Part shown: piece by piece, positions 16,506 through 25,755 of the stretch | How positions within the stretch are numbered: position 1 is the stretch's first letter | How the letters are laid out: each line of letters starts with the position of its first letter | Assembly (NCBI GenBank): GCA_902826605.1 | Contig: CADEFM010000006.1 | Location: 205,860-269,859, forward strand | Length of the DNA: 64,000 nucleotides | From: an uncultured Acidobacteriota bacterium | Lineage (GTDB): Bacteria > Acidobacteriota > Terriglobia > Bryobacterales > Bryobacteraceae | Reading direction: 5' to 3' | The notes under the pieces: model-generated | Told to the model about the DNA's origin: nothing | What the model saw: the letters and a program-made list of their open reading frames with translations, nothing else | Database searches by the model: none | Translations under genes and position numbers: made by a program

Positions 16506-16888
16506 GGCCCTCCTCCTGTGGGGGCAAGATGGAAATCCCCTTAGATCCAGCATCGGAGCATGGTCTTACTGCTTCATCTCACTTCGATGACAGATTGATA
16601 AAACGTTTCTAATAGATTTTGTTTCGATCCGCGCCGCAGGGTGTTTTAGCAGGCAAATCTGGGAACTAGCCGGATGGGTGACGGCGCGGCAGCGGGGTTG
16701 GCTTTCGTTGAGGCTTTTTGCGTGCTCTTGCATAGGTGGCAGGGGCAATGCGCAAAGGAAGGGGCCGATGGTGCATTCATGCTATCCATTGGACGATACG
16801 CGAGTCTCATTGGGGTGAAGGGCTGGTAACTGCCACGTGAAAATGACTGCCCGAGGATTGAGATTGCGGGCTGCGGTAGGATAGCATC
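16506..16888. other. Intergenic region between divergent genes, no gene recognised
   Basis: About 380 bases between the divergent PHP and PEGA genes. The short frames here are rich in proline, serine and cysteine with no recognisable motif. The part next to the PHP gene (about 16575-16630) is more AT-rich than its surroundings and is a reasonable place for promoters. No RNA gene, repeat or terminator hairpin was recognised. Confidence 0.4.
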
Positions 16889-19222
16889 GTGGGGCAGGAA
16901 AACCCGAATCCGCTCGAAGAACTCGCTCAACTGGGCCGCCAGGTAAATCAGGCCGCCACGATGGAAGTATTAAAGCCCATCTTCGCGCGGCTGGATCAGC
17001 TTGTGCGTTTGCATCCTGGCGATCTGGATGTGCAAATCGCCGTCGACGATCTGAAGGCTAAGGTCGTAGATCGCGGAAAAGCTCTGCGGGAAGCGAATAC
17101 GTCGTCCACCGCGACGCCAACTCCGGAGCGTGTTGATCGGCAGGCGCCAATTGCTGTCGAGCCTCCAACGGCCGCCCCGCCTCTAGCCACCACCAAAACC
17201 ATCGCGACTCCCACCGCGCGGCGGGCTCATCAACCGGTGCGATGGAAGCAACCCCTGTTCGTGGGGATTGCCATAGGGCTGCTTATCCTGATCGCCTTCG
17301 CCGGATTTCTGGTGAACCAGGCCCGCAAGCGGAATCTGGCGCGCGCACCAGTGCCGCTGCAGATCGCAACGGTGCCCACCGGAGCGTCCATCCGCGTAAA
17401 CAGCGAGCCGCAATGCACCGCCGATTGCCGTGTCTCGTTGCCCCCTGGCGACTATCAAGTGACCGCTTTTCTGGAAGGCTACGAACCCGCGGCCGTCAAC
17501 ACCACGATCGTCGCCGGCAAGCCTGGGACGCTGAATTTAACGCTGCAACCCGCGCCGCAATCCATCCGTGTGCTTACGGATCTACCGCAGGGAAACGTGT
17601 CGTTGGACGGCCAGCCTCCGGCAAACTTGCAGGACGGACAGTTCGTCTTCGAACAAGTTCCAGCCGGCATGCATACTCTCGCGCTCACGTCGAAAACCGG
17701 GACGGCCACGGTGAACGTGGAGGTCGCCGATGGGCGGAAACCCGTTGTTTCTGGACCCATCGAGGTGAAGAATCTGATGGCCGTCTTGGTCTCGACGGCC
17801 GGCGGCAGTGCGCGCGTCGTCACCAGTGGCGGGCCGCTGAAGTTGGCTCTGAATGGACAACCGCAACCGGATGCGACCGCCGAAGGTGTCGATCTCACCG
17901 GCTATCAACCGGGCGTCGCGGAGCTTGTGCTAGGGGAGGGGAAAGACCAGCGCAATGTAAAAGAGACCTTCGGCCCCGCGCCCGCCCTGACGGTTTTTCT
18001 CAAGTCCGATCTCAACATCGGAACGTTGATTGTTTCGACAGGCGAAGACGACGCGCGGATCTTCGTCAACAACAAGGAGTATCCGCGCCGCACGCAACGC
18101 GGCCAGGCGCGCATTCCCGCGATCGGCAGCGTGAATGTGCGCGTCGCCAAAGATGGCTATGAGCCCGTCGCGCCGCAGATCGCCGAAGTCAAGAAAGGCT
18201 CCGAAGTTCGTCTGGAGTTCAAGCTGCAACCGCTGCCTCGCATGGCCGTTCTGCAGATTCGTGGCGGCACCCCCGGCGCCGTAGTAGTGCTGGATCAGCA
18301 GCCCATCGGCGTGATCGGTGGGGATGGAGCATTCAACGACAACGCCGTCCCTCCCGGAGATCACGGAATCGAACTGCGACGGGAGCAGTACATGCCCCGG
18401 CGGGTCACCCGGGCTTTTAGGGCTGGACAAACCGTCGCGCTGTCCGGCGCGGAAGCCACCTTGACGCCCGCGATGGGAACTATTAGGATCTCGCGAACGC
18501 CCGCCGATGCCGCCGTCACGTATCGTCGTCCAGAGGAAACCACGCCGCGTGAAATCCCCGGAAATCAATTCGAACTGCCTCCGGGCATGTATGTCTTCAC
18601 TGCCCGCGCACCCGGATTCTCCGAAAAGTCCGAACGCGTGCAGGTCAACGTCGGAGAAACCCAACCAGTCGAGATTGCGTTAACACGCGTGGTGGCAGCC
18701 GCGCCTCCTCCGCCTCAGGCCCCAAGAGTCGCTGGTATGACGGAGTTCGAAAATCCTTCGGCCTGGACGCAGCAGGGTTCCTTGTGGTCGCACCGTGGGG
18801 GCGGATTCATTCCGTTTAAGCTCACGCCCAACGGCGTGTTTACCTTCACGGTGGAACTTCTGCGCGGCGGTAATCTGTTCCGTGGCGGCCGTATTCGCTG
18901 GGTTTTTCAGTACGTGGACTCCAAGAATTACACGTTGTTCGAACTGGACCGCAAGACGCTATCGGCGAAGGTGATTGTTGACGGTAAAACACTGGAGCGA
19001 GGGAAGTACGAACACAGCCTGAGCGAAAAAGAGCGTACCTACACCATTCAAATTGATTCGCGCCGCGAACACCTCGTCACCAAAGTGATGACTGCAGGCC
19101 AGTGGAAAACCGTGGATAGTTGGGATGAACAGGACCGCGATTTCACCGCCGGAAAATTTGGTTTTCTGGTGCAGGGCAATGACGAAATCGGACTAACCGA
19201 CTTCAAGTTCGCGCCGAGGTAA
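16889..19222 (+). CDS. Membrane-anchored multi-PEGA-domain protein
   Basis: A 777-residue protein starting at GTG 16889. Residues 1-115 are a cytoplasmic part with a Pro/Ala/Thr-rich linker; 122-142 (PLFVGIAIGLLILIAFAGFL) is the single membrane helix. Behind it come repeated PEGA-type units (TVPTGASIRVNSEPQCTADC…LPPGDYQVTAFLEGYEP, and later copies with 'PPGDHGIELRREQY', 'PPGMYVFTARAPGF'). The last 150 residues (from about 625) look like a beta-sandwich of the LamG/concanavalin type. PEGA proteins are surface proteins of unclear function. It lies one base before the deacetylase gene, so the two are coupled. Confidence 0.8.
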   Translation: MGQENPNPLEELAQLGRQVNQAATMEVLKPIFARLDQLVRLHPGDLDVQIAVDDLKAKVVDRGKALREANTSSTATPTPERVDRQAPIAVEPPTAAPPLATTKTIATPTARRAHQPVRWKQPLFVGIAIGLLILIAFAGFLVNQARKRNLARAPVPLQIATVPTGASIRVNSEPQCTADCRVSLPPGDYQVTAFLEGYEPAAVNTTIVAGKPGTLNLTLQPAPQSIRVLTDLPQGNVSLDGQPPANLQDGQFVFEQVPAGMHTLALTSKTGTATVNVEVADGRKPVVSGPIEVKNLMAVLVSTAGGSARVVTSGGPLKLALNGQPQPDATAEGVDLTGYQPGVAELVLGEGKDQRNVKETFGPAPALTVFLKSDLNIGTLIVSTGEDDARIFVNNKEYPRRTQRGQARIPAIGSVNVRVAKDGYEPVAPQIAEVKKGSEVRLEFKLQPLPRMAVLQIRGGTPGAVVVLDQQPIGVIGGDGAFNDNAVPPGDHGIELRREQYMPRRVTRAFRAGQTVALSGAEATLTPAMGTIRISRTPADAAVTYRRPEETTPREIPGNQFELPPGMYVFTARAPGFSEKSERVQVNVGETQPVEIALTRVVAAAPPPPQAPRVAGMTEFENPSAWTQQGSLWSHRGGGFIPFKLTPNGVFTFTVELLRGGNLFRGGRIRWVFQYVDSKNYTLFELDRKTLSAKVIVDGKTLERGKYEHSLSEKERTYTIQIDSRREHLVTKVMTAGQWKTVDSWDEQDRDFTAGKFGFLVQGNDEIGLTDFKFAPR

Positions 19223-19223
19223 C

Positions 19224-19940
19224 ATGCCGGATTCTGCGCGATTAGGCGCGGCTTCACTGGGTTTGCTGGCAGCGGGGGGACTTCTGGCTTACGCCACGCG
19301 TGGGCGTTCCTCGGCTGTATTCGGACCTTCCGTGTACCATGGCGACCGCGCGCGCAACGCCCTCGCCCTCACTTTCGACGATGGCCCCAGCGAATCCACT
19401 CCCGCTTTGCTGGACCTGTTGGAGCGACACAAAGCCCGCGCTACATTTTTCATGTGCGGAAAGAACGTCGAGCGGCTTCCGCGTATCGCGCGTCTGGTTG
19501 CCGAGGCCGGTCACGAAATTGGCAATCACAGCGACACCCACCCTCGTTTCGATTTTTGTTCCGCCACGTTGATTGAGCAAGAACTGGCAGCCGCGCAAGA
19601 AAAGATCGCGCAACACACCGGGGTGACGCCAAAGTATTTTCGCGCGCCCTATGGGGTCCGTTGGTTCGGTCTGCGAAGCGCGCAGAAGAGGCTTGGCCTG
19701 CTGGGTGTGATGTGGACCATCATTGCCCGCGACTGGAAATGGTCCGCCGAACGCGTTTCCAGCCTGTTGTTGGAGCGCTGCGGCAACGGCGATGTGGTGT
19801 GTCTGCACGACGGCCGGACCCTTGCGCCCGCGCCCGATATTCGCGCGACCCTCGAAGCCGTTCGCGTCATCCTGCCCCGGCTGCAGCAAAAAGGTTTGCG
19901 ATTCGAGACAATGAGCGAGATCCTATGTCCCCTCAAGTGA
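19224..19940 (+). CDS. Polysaccharide deacetylase (NodB domain), membrane-anchored
   Basis: A 238-residue protein with an N-terminal hydrophobic anchor (about residues 8-24) and a complete NodB domain: TFDDGP at 50-55 (catalytic Asp and metal Asp), GNHSDTHP (metal His102 and His106), YFRAPYG, DWKWS and VVCLHDG. Carbohydrate esterase family 4 enzymes remove N- or O-acetyl groups from cell-wall or exopolysaccharide sugars. It sits between a PEGA protein and an acyl carrier protein; its end overlaps the ACP start by 16 bases. Confidence 0.88.
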   Translation: MPDSARLGAASLGLLAAGGLLAYATRGRSSAVFGPSVYHGDRARNALALTFDDGPSESTPALLDLLERHKARATFFMCGKNVERLPRIARLVAEAGHEIGNHSDTHPRFDFCSATLIEQELAAAQEKIAQHTGVTPKYFRAPYGVRWFGLRSAQKRLGLLGVMWTIIARDWKWSAERVSSLLLERCGNGDVVCLHDGRTLAPAPDIRATLEAVRVILPRLQQKGLRFETMSEILCPLK

Positions 19941-20194
19941 TCGAACGAGTCGCCCTTGTCATCGCCAACACCCAGCACATTCCTTCCGAATCGGTTACCA
20001 TCGACAAGACCTTCGAGGAATTGAAGATCGATTCGCTCGACGGCATGAACATCCTTTTCGCTATCGAAAGTGAATTCGATGTCAGCATTCCCGACGACCG
20101 CGCGCCGGCCATCCGCTCCGTTCGGGAGATGGTGGAAGGCATTGAGACGCTGCTGGCCGCCAAGTCGCATGCGCCCGCGGCGCCAGGGACCTAG
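19925..20194 (+). CDS. Acyl carrier protein
   Basis: An 89-residue acidic protein with the phosphopantetheine site KIDSLDGMN (Ser37) and helices typical of ACPs (FAIESEFDVSIPDD in helix II-III). It starts at ATG 19925 inside the end of the deacetylase gene, and its TAG overlaps the next gene's possible GTG start. This is not the housekeeping acpP context (no fabD/fabG/fabF around). It pairs with the ketoacyl synthase that follows and probably serves a dedicated acyl or polyketide product. Confidence 0.9.
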   Translation: MSPQVIERVALVIANTQHIPSESVTIDKTFEELKIDSLDGMNILFAIESEFDVSIPDDRAPAIRSVREMVEGIETLLAAKSHAPAAPGT

Positions 20195-20196
20195 TG

Positions 20197-21417
20197 ATGC
20201 GGCGCGTGGCGGTGACCGGCATCGGTGTGATCGCCGCCCCCGGACGCACGCGGCCGGAGTTCTGGCAATCGTTACTGTGCGGGAAAAGCGCCATACGCCC
20301 CATGACCCTCGTACCCTCGGGATCGCTGCGCTTTCCTAACGCCGCCGAAGTTCCGGAATATCGAGCCGAAAATTATTTTGAACTCAAGGATGCCGATATG
20401 CTGGATCGCTTCGCGCAGTTCGCCCTAATCGCCGCGCGCGAAGCCATCGCCGATGCGTCTCTTCAGATGACGCCCGAACTCCGCGCTCGCACCGGCATCG
20501 TCACCGGCACCTCCACCGGCGGGCAGACCAGCGAGGACGAACAATTTCACGCGCTCTACGCTCAGGGACAAACGCGTATTCATCCGTTGACCATTGCAAA
20601 AACGATGACAAATGCAGGCTCCAGCGCCATAGCGCGTGAATACGGAATCATGGGGCCGTCGTACACTCTGTCAACCGCGTGCTCGTCGGCCAATCATGCC
20701 ATCGGTCACGCGTTTTGGATGGTTCGCAGCGGTGCAGTCGAGCTGGCCATCGCCGGCGGCTCGGAAGCGCCGTTTTCACTGGGATTCTTGAAAGCATGGG
20801 AGGCCATGCGCATCGTTGCGCCCGATACGTGCCGCCCTTTCTCGAAAGATCGCAGGGGCCTGATACTCGGAGAGGGCGCCGCAATGCTGGTGCTTGAGCC
20901 GCTCGAACGGGCCCGAGCGCGTGGAGCGCGTGTGTGGGGAGAAGTAGCCGGCTTCGGCATGTCCTCGGATGCACATCATCTCACGCAGCCGCTCATGGAA
21001 GGCGCGGCTCTGGCGATGCGCGCGGCGCTTCAGGACGCCGGAATGCCTCCGGAAGCCGTGCGGTATATTAACGCTCACGGTACCGGCACTCTTGCCAATG
21101 ACGCTACGGAGACTGCGGCCATCCGCGAAGTCTTCGGGCCGCACGCCGGAAAGCTGCTGGTGAGCTCCACGAAGTCCATGCACGGACACGCCCTAGGCGC
21201 GGCCGGGGCGGTGGAGGCCGCAGCGACGCTCATGGCGCTCCATGAAAGCATGTTCCCGCCTACCGCGAATTATTCCGAAGCCGACCCCGCTTGTGATCTA
21301 GATGTGATCCCAAACCTGGCGCGCCGTGGCGTTGACGTGGAATGTGCACTGTCCAACTCCTTCGCGTTCGGCGGTTTGAACGCCGTCCTCGCCTTTCGCC
21401 GCGGTTCCGCCTGCTAA
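20197..21417 (+). CDS. Beta-ketoacyl-ACP synthase (FabF/KAS II-like)
   Basis: A 406-residue condensing enzyme. It has the active Cys162 in STACSSANHAIG, the two catalytic His in INAHGTGTLAND and STKSMHGHALGAAGAVE, and the C-terminal SNSFAFGGLNAVL. It condenses malonyl-ACP with an acyl chain. The start is taken at ATG 20197; a GTG three bases earlier overlaps the ACP stop. It follows the ACP directly. A KAS-ACP pair away from fab genes points to a special lipid, polyene or polyketide pathway, but no ketoreductase or dehydratase is present here. Confidence 0.88.
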   Translation: MRRVAVTGIGVIAAPGRTRPEFWQSLLCGKSAIRPMTLVPSGSLRFPNAAEVPEYRAENYFELKDADMLDRFAQFALIAAREAIADASLQMTPELRARTGIVTGTSTGGQTSEDEQFHALYAQGQTRIHPLTIAKTMTNAGSSAIAREYGIMGPSYTLSTACSSANHAIGHAFWMVRSGAVELAIAGGSEAPFSLGFLKAWEAMRIVAPDTCRPFSKDRRGLILGEGAAMLVLEPLERARARGARVWGEVAGFGMSSDAHHLTQPLMEGAALAMRAALQDAGMPPEAVRYINAHGTGTLANDATETAAIREVFGPHAGKLLVSSTKSMHGHALGAAGAVEAAATLMALHESMFPPTANYSEADPACDLDVIPNLARRGVDVECALSNSFAFGGLNAVLAFRRGSAC

Positions 21418-21429
21418 GATTGACAGTTC

Positions 21430-22674
21430 GTGCGCTGGCTCCCTGTTATTTCCTGGCTTCCAGTTATTTCAATGATGCTGGTCTCCGTGATCAGCTACAT
21501 CGACCGGAATACGCTGGCCCTGCTTGCACCCACCATTTTGCGGGAAACAGGCCTCTCCGCCGAGCAATATGGTTTCGTTATTTCGGCGTTCTCCATCGCC
21601 TACATGATCGGAAACCCAGTGTGGGGTTTCATACTGGACCGCGTCGGCGTCCGGCGTGGCATGTTGGTATCCGTCTCCGTTTGGACACTGGCGTCGGTGA
21701 GCCATGTATTTGCGACGGGCTTCGGAGGTTTGGCCGCCGCGCGAGCCGTGCTGGGATTCGGAGAGGGTGCCACCTTTCCTGGCTCCATGCAAACCGCCAT
21801 GCGAACTCTGCCTCCGGAACAGCGTTCGCGCGGCATCGCGGTTTCTTATAGCGGTGGATCTTTGGGAGCCATCATCACGCCGCTGATCATGACCCCGGTG
21901 GCGGCCGCGTGGGGCTGGCGCGGGGCGTTTTGGTTTACCGGAGCCATCGGCGCGATGTGGCTTCTGCAATGGACGCTCTTGTCGCGCCGTGAGGACCTGG
22001 CACGGCCCGCGCCTCCCGAGCCTGCGGCAATTCCGACACCCGCTTCGGGTGGACCGCACTGGACCCATGCCCGCACGTGGGCCTTCATCGCTGCGTACTC
22101 ACTGGGAGCGGTGCCTCTGGGTTTCGGGCTTTATCAGACGTCGCTCTATCTCAGCGCTGTGCTGCATCAAAGTCAGACTCAGATCGGCGCGGTGCTATGG
22201 ATTCCGCCTTTGGGATGGGAAGCGGGATACTTTTTTTGGGGCTGGGCCACCGACCGTTACACGCGCGGCGGCGCGGACCTGCGCGCCATCGGCCGCATGT
22301 TCTTGTTGTGTACTGTCCTCAGTCTGCCGCTGGGTCTGGCGCCGCGCATTCATTCCTTGGCGTTGACTATGGCGCTCTTGTTCTTTGCCATGTTTATAGC
22401 AGCCGGCTTTATCATTGGCAGCCTCGCGTACGCGAACAGTTACTATTCCAGAGCGCATTCTGGCTTAATCGCGGGGCTTTCGGCGGGGAGCTGGTCCGCC
22501 GTTGTGGCCGTGGTGATGCCGGGATTCGGATGGCTGTTCGACCGGGGCCATTACGCGCCCGCGTTTGAGGTCGCGTGTCTGTTTCCAGTGGCTGGATATT
22601 TGCTTTGGCGCTGGCTTAACGCCGCGGCTGCTCAAGTAAGGGAATCGCCCCACCCATCCTACAAAATTGCCTGA
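21430..22674 (+). CDS. MFS transporter, anion:cation symporter (hexuronate/glucarate-like)
   Basis: A 414-residue protein with about 12 membrane segments starting at GTG 21430. The first helix region carries YIDRNTLALLAPTI and the following loop WGFILDRVGVRRGM, both typical of the ACS family (ExuT, GudP, sialate and organic anion importers). It lies 12 bases behind the ketoacyl synthase, so it belongs to the same transcript; it may import a substrate or export a product. Substrate unknown. Confidence 0.83.
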   Translation: MRWLPVISWLPVISMMLVSVISYIDRNTLALLAPTILRETGLSAEQYGFVISAFSIAYMIGNPVWGFILDRVGVRRGMLVSVSVWTLASVSHVFATGFGGLAAARAVLGFGEGATFPGSMQTAMRTLPPEQRSRGIAVSYSGGSLGAIITPLIMTPVAAAWGWRGAFWFTGAIGAMWLLQWTLLSRREDLARPAPPEPAAIPTPASGGPHWTHARTWAFIAAYSLGAVPLGFGLYQTSLYLSAVLHQSQTQIGAVLWIPPLGWEAGYFFWGWATDRYTRGGADLRAIGRMFLLCTVLSLPLGLAPRIHSLALTMALLFFAMFIAAGFIIGSLAYANSYYSRAHSGLIAGLSAGSWSAVVAVVMPGFGWLFDRGHYAPAFEVACLFPVAGYLLWRWLNAAAAQVRESPHPSYKIA

Positions 22675-22828
22675 TTCGTCCCATTTTTATCGAAAATCGG
22701 GCCGCACTGTGGCATTCTACTGGTGAGCGGCCGTTAGATGCGTAAGCATCGAAATCAGTCCCCGGGGCCGATTCGGAGGACGGTCTGGTGTGTTCCCTGT
22801 CCGTCAGGCGGCCGCTTTACGAATTCCG

Positions 22829-24187
22829 TTAAGCAACGGCTCGTTTGGCCTGCTCTAGAACGCCCATCACTTCGGCTTCGTATTGTTGCAGCAGCGCCTT
22901 TGTCGGCGCCTCGAACCGCATCACCAGAACTGGTTGCGTGTTGGACGCGCGCAGCAGTCCCCAGCCCTCACCGAAGAGAACGCGCACGCCGTCCACTTCG
23001 ATCACGTTGTGGGTGCCACGGAAATGCGCCGCTACGCGTTCCACAACGTTGAATTTCGTTTCGTCAGGACAATCCACGCGGATTTCCGGCGTTGAGACCA
23101 TCTTGGGCAACCCTTCGAGCTGTGCTGAAAGCGGCTTGCCGCTTTTCTCGACGATCTCGATCAAGCGGCACGCCGCATACAGCGCGTCGTCGTAGCCTAA
23201 ATAGCGATCCGCGAAAAACATGTGCCCCGACATCTCGCCCGCCAGTTCCGCGTGTTCTTGCTTCATCTTCGCTTTGATCAGCGAATGGCCCGTCTTATAC
23301 ATGATTGGATTGCCGCCCAGCCGCTTTAGTTCGTCGTAAAGAATCTGCGAACATTTCACTTCCCCGATAAACGTAGCGCCCGGTTTTCGCGTGAGAATTT
23401 CCCGTCCGTAGATGAGCAGCAGAAGGTCGCCATAAATGACGTCTCCGTTTTCATCCACGGCGCCAATGCGGTCGGAATCGCCGTCGAATGCGATCCCCAA
23501 ATCCGCATGATTCGCCGCCACCGCGTCACGCAGATGCTGAAGGTTCTCGGGAACCGTCGGATCCGGGTGATGGTTCGGGAAACGGCCGTCCATGTCGAAA
23601 AATAATTCAATGGTCTCTACGTTCAGGCGTTTCAATAGTCGATGCATGACGGGACCTGCAGTCCCGTTACCCCCGTCGAAGACCACCTTAATGCGCCGTG
23701 GAAACGTAAACTGCGATGAAATCTCATCGATGTACGGCTCAATCAAATCCACGTTGCGCTGCGATCCGTGGCCCTGGATAAAGTCCCGCCCTTCGATCAA
23801 TCGCCGCACATCCTGAATCTGCTCTCCGTGCAGTGATCCCGTGCCGGACACGGTCTTAAAACCGTTAAATTCTGCCGGATTGTGGCTTCCCGTAATCATC
23901 ACGCCGCCATCGGCCTCCAGGTGTAGTGTGGAGTAATACAGCAGCGGAGTGGGTACCACTCCGATATCTGTAACCTCACACCCCGTGGAGAGAAGACCTT
24001 CGAGCAGCGCGTTATGCAAGCGCGTGGAACTCAAACGGCAATCGCGTCCCAGGCTGATCCGCTTGCCGCTCTTACGCTGCAGCATCGTGCCGAGTGCACG
24101 TCCCAGGTCGGAGACATCCGGATTCAGCAGCTCGGTATCGGCAACGCCTCGTATGTCATATTCGCGAAAAATCGTAGCTTTCAACAC
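22829..24187 (-). CDS. Phosphomannomutase/phosphoglucomutase
   Basis: Interconverts hexose-1- and hexose-6-phosphates, feeding GDP-mannose and UDP-glucose pools for polysaccharides. The protein (about 452 residues) has FREYDIRG at the start, the phosphoserine loop GVMITGSHNPAEFNG (Ser101), the Mg loop AFDGDSDRIGAV and the sugar-binding GEMSGHMFF. The ending has the phosphate-binding RASNTQPVLVMRFEA. The start is set at GTG 24187 next to the conserved FREYDIRG; the much longer open frame upstream would run into the promoter of the plus-strand gene at 24338. Confidence 0.9.
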   Translation of the reverse strand: MLKATIFREYDIRGVADTELLNPDVSDLGRALGTMLQRKSGKRISLGRDCRLSSTRLHNALLEGLLSTGCEVTDIGVVPTPLLYYSTLHLEADGGVMITGSHNPAEFNGFKTVSGTGSLHGEQIQDVRRLIEGRDFIQGHGSQRNVDLIEPYIDEISSQFTFPRRIKVVFDGGNGTAGPVMHRLLKRLNVETIELFFDMDGRFPNHHPDPTVPENLQHLRDAVAANHADLGIAFDGDSDRIGAVDENGDVIYGDLLLLIYGREILTRKPGATFIGEVKCSQILYDELKRLGGNPIMYKTGHSLIKAKMKQEHAELAGEMSGHMFFADRYLGYDDALYAACRLIEIVEKSGKPLSAQLEGLPKMVSTPEIRVDCPDETKFNVVERVAAHFRGTHNVIEVDGVRVLFGEGWGLLRASNTQPVLVMRFEAPTKALLQQYEAEVMGVLEQAKRAVA

Positions 24188-24337
24188 TACCGCTAGCGTA
24201 ACAAAACAAGGCGGTATGGGCGCTTGTTCCGGCAGTCCATCCGCAAAATCTACTGGCTCGCGCCGGAATCGCGCCCCAGTTGGCCCGGCTAGTTGTTTTG
24301 GCGGGGAACGTGCTCTTTCGTTCACCGAGGAGCGTGT

Positions 24338-24757
24338 ATGACTGACAATACGACCACTTTTGCTGATGGCATTCGGGAGGAAGCGTCCGCACTCGGCGAG
24401 AAGCTGGCGAATTCTGCAGAGCGGGTGCAGAACAAGGTATCCGACATGGGCCGGACTGCCGCGAATAAGATCGACGAGAGCCGGGAAGCCGCGGCAAGTG
24501 GCCTTCAAAAAGCCGCATTCACGATTCGCGAAAAAGCTGAAACGCTGCTGCCAGTTGGCCAGAAGGTTAGCGGAATGGCGAACGCCGCCGCGGATAAGTT
24601 GAACTCCACCGCAGATTACGTGCGGGAACACGACGTGAAACGCATGATGACCGGCGTGGAGACTCTGGTCAAGAACAACCCCGTCCCGTCCCTCATTGCT
24701 GTGGGAGTCATCGGCTTTCTGGTAGGGAGGGCTTTCAACGCCAATCGCCAGAAATAA
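24338..24757 (+). CDS. DUF883-like stress-type membrane protein
   Basis: A 139-residue protein made of long amphipathic helices rich in A, K, E and N (EEASALGEKLANSAERVQNK), ending in one membrane helix (PVPSLIAVGVIGFLVGRAF). This layout fits the DUF883/ElaB-YqjD type, which are inner membrane proteins made in stress or stationary phase, some binding ribosomes. The ATG at 24338 follows GAGGAGCG. A broken holin-like gene of the kind often found next to such genes lies 18 bases downstream. Confidence 0.7.
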   Translation: MTDNTTTFADGIREEASALGEKLANSAERVQNKVSDMGRTAANKIDESREAAASGLQKAAFTIREKAETLLPVGQKVSGMANAAADKLNSTADYVREHDVKRMMTGVETLVKNNPVPSLIAVGVIGFLVGRAFNANRQK

Positions 24758-24775
24758 GGCCCGGGGAGGACTACC

Positions 24776-25044
24776 ATGGCTGCGATAGAACGATCCCTAG
24801 GCAGCTGTTTTTCAGGACACTATTCATAACGTACAGGACATCGTGCGATCGGACGGAGTTCCGGGAAGAAGCGGGCAAGGCGAAGTCTTCCGCCCTTCTT
24901 GGCGTCGCATTCGGAGGGGGTGTCCTTTTGGCCACAATCGTGGGGCCTGTCCGGAGGGTTCGGCGCAGAGATTCCCCGCTGCGATTCCCGGATTCCAAGA
25001 ACAATGCCGGCAAGCTGAGAAAGGACCTTTCCACCCAGGTTTAG
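24776..25044 (+). pseudogene. Decayed DUF1469 (phage holin superfamily-like) membrane protein gene
   Basis: An ATG at 24776 follows GGGGAGGA. The first frame gives MAAIERSLGS and soon stops. A second frame gives VFQDTIHNVQDIVRS; a third gives EFREEAGKAKSSALLGVAFG and then GGVLLATIVGPV before TAG 25042. Read together these follow the pattern of DUF1469 proteins ('ERSLGELF.D…NVQDIVRSEVRLAK…EEA.KAK.A…'), with the RLAKTE part and the second membrane helix lost. At least two frameshifts and a deletion make it non-functional. Confidence 0.6.
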
Positions 25045-25129
25045 CCAACTTTAGAGAGGATAGACAACAAAAAAACTAGTATCAAACACGCTCTCGTATG
25101 CATCTATTGAACAGGAGGATTTTAAAGTT

Positions 25130-25672
25130 ATGCTTGCCAAGTACGCATTCGCAGCTTTTCTCGCTGGGTGCGCTTTTGTCGGAACCGGCCTGGCTCAGGA
25201 CCGGAATAAGGGCGACCGGTCGCTGTCCCGGCTGGAAAAGGAAGTCCGGCATGAGATCCTGACGCAGCCTTTTTTGGATGTGTTCGACGATATTAGCTTT
25301 CGCATCGACGGGTACAAGGTCACGCTTCTAGGTCACGTGACCCGGCCTAACGTGAAGGCGACAATCGAGCAGTCCGTAAAAGAGATTGAAGGCGTCGAAT
25401 CTGTGAGTAATCAGATCGAGGTTCTGCCGCTCAGCGTTAACGATGATCGCTTGCGCATCGCGTTGTATCAAGCGATTTATGGCGACGTGGCTCTGCAACG
25501 TTACGCCTTGCCATGGATCAGACCGATTCGCATTATCGTCAAGAATGGTCATGCGACATTGGAGGGCGTCGTGCAGCGTGAAGCGGACAAGAACCTGGCG
25601 GGAATTCGGGCCAACGGCGTCGGCGGCGTATTCTCGGTGACAAACAATCTGCGCATCGAGAAGTCGAGCTAA
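25130..25672 (+). CDS. Secreted BON-domain protein
   Basis: A 180-residue protein with a signal peptide (FAAFLAGCAFVGTGLAQ) and two BON-type repeats: residues about 38-105 (VRHEILTQPFLDVFDDISFR…VTLLGHVTRP…IEGVESVSNQIEVLP) and about 108-178 (LRIALYQAIYGD…IRIIVKNGHATLEGVVQ…NNLRIE). BON domains bind phospholipid surfaces in periplasmic proteins such as OsmY. An AGGAGG ribosome site sits 9 bases before the ATG. A terminator hairpin follows the stop. Confidence 0.85.
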   Translation: MLAKYAFAAFLAGCAFVGTGLAQDRNKGDRSLSRLEKEVRHEILTQPFLDVFDDISFRIDGYKVTLLGHVTRPNVKATIEQSVKEIEGVESVSNQIEVLPLSVNDDRLRIALYQAIYGDVALQRYALPWIRPIRIIVKNGHATLEGVVQREADKNLAGIRANGVGGVFSVTNNLRIEKSS

Positions 25673-25698
25673 CGAACGCGAGTACTCTAAACCTCCTG

Positions 25699-25737
25699 CA
25701 CCCCCAGATCGCCTGTGAACAGCGCGATTTGGGGGTG
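25699..25737 (+). terminator. Intrinsic terminator-like hairpin after the BON gene
   Basis: CACCCCCAGATCGC (25699-25712) pairs with GCGATTTGGGGGTG (25724-25737) over 14 positions with one G-U pair and an 11-base loop. The stem is strong but the following tract (TATTGTATG) is only weakly T-rich. The position between the BON gene and the aldolase gene fits a transcription end. Confidence 0.6.
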
Positions 25738-25755
25738 TATTGTATGCTGAAATAA

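Noticed and set aside
17242..18162. 306-residue plus-strand frame inside the PEGA gene
   Set aside because: Out-of-frame reading of the PEGA gene, dominated by Arg/Ala/Gly; the main frame carries the repeated domains and a clean membrane helix.
22675..22828. Possible tRNA or small RNA between the two convergent genes
   Set aside because: A short hairpin (GATGC-GTAA-GCATC) is present near 22737 but no cloverleaf, T-loop sequence or anticodon arm could be fitted.
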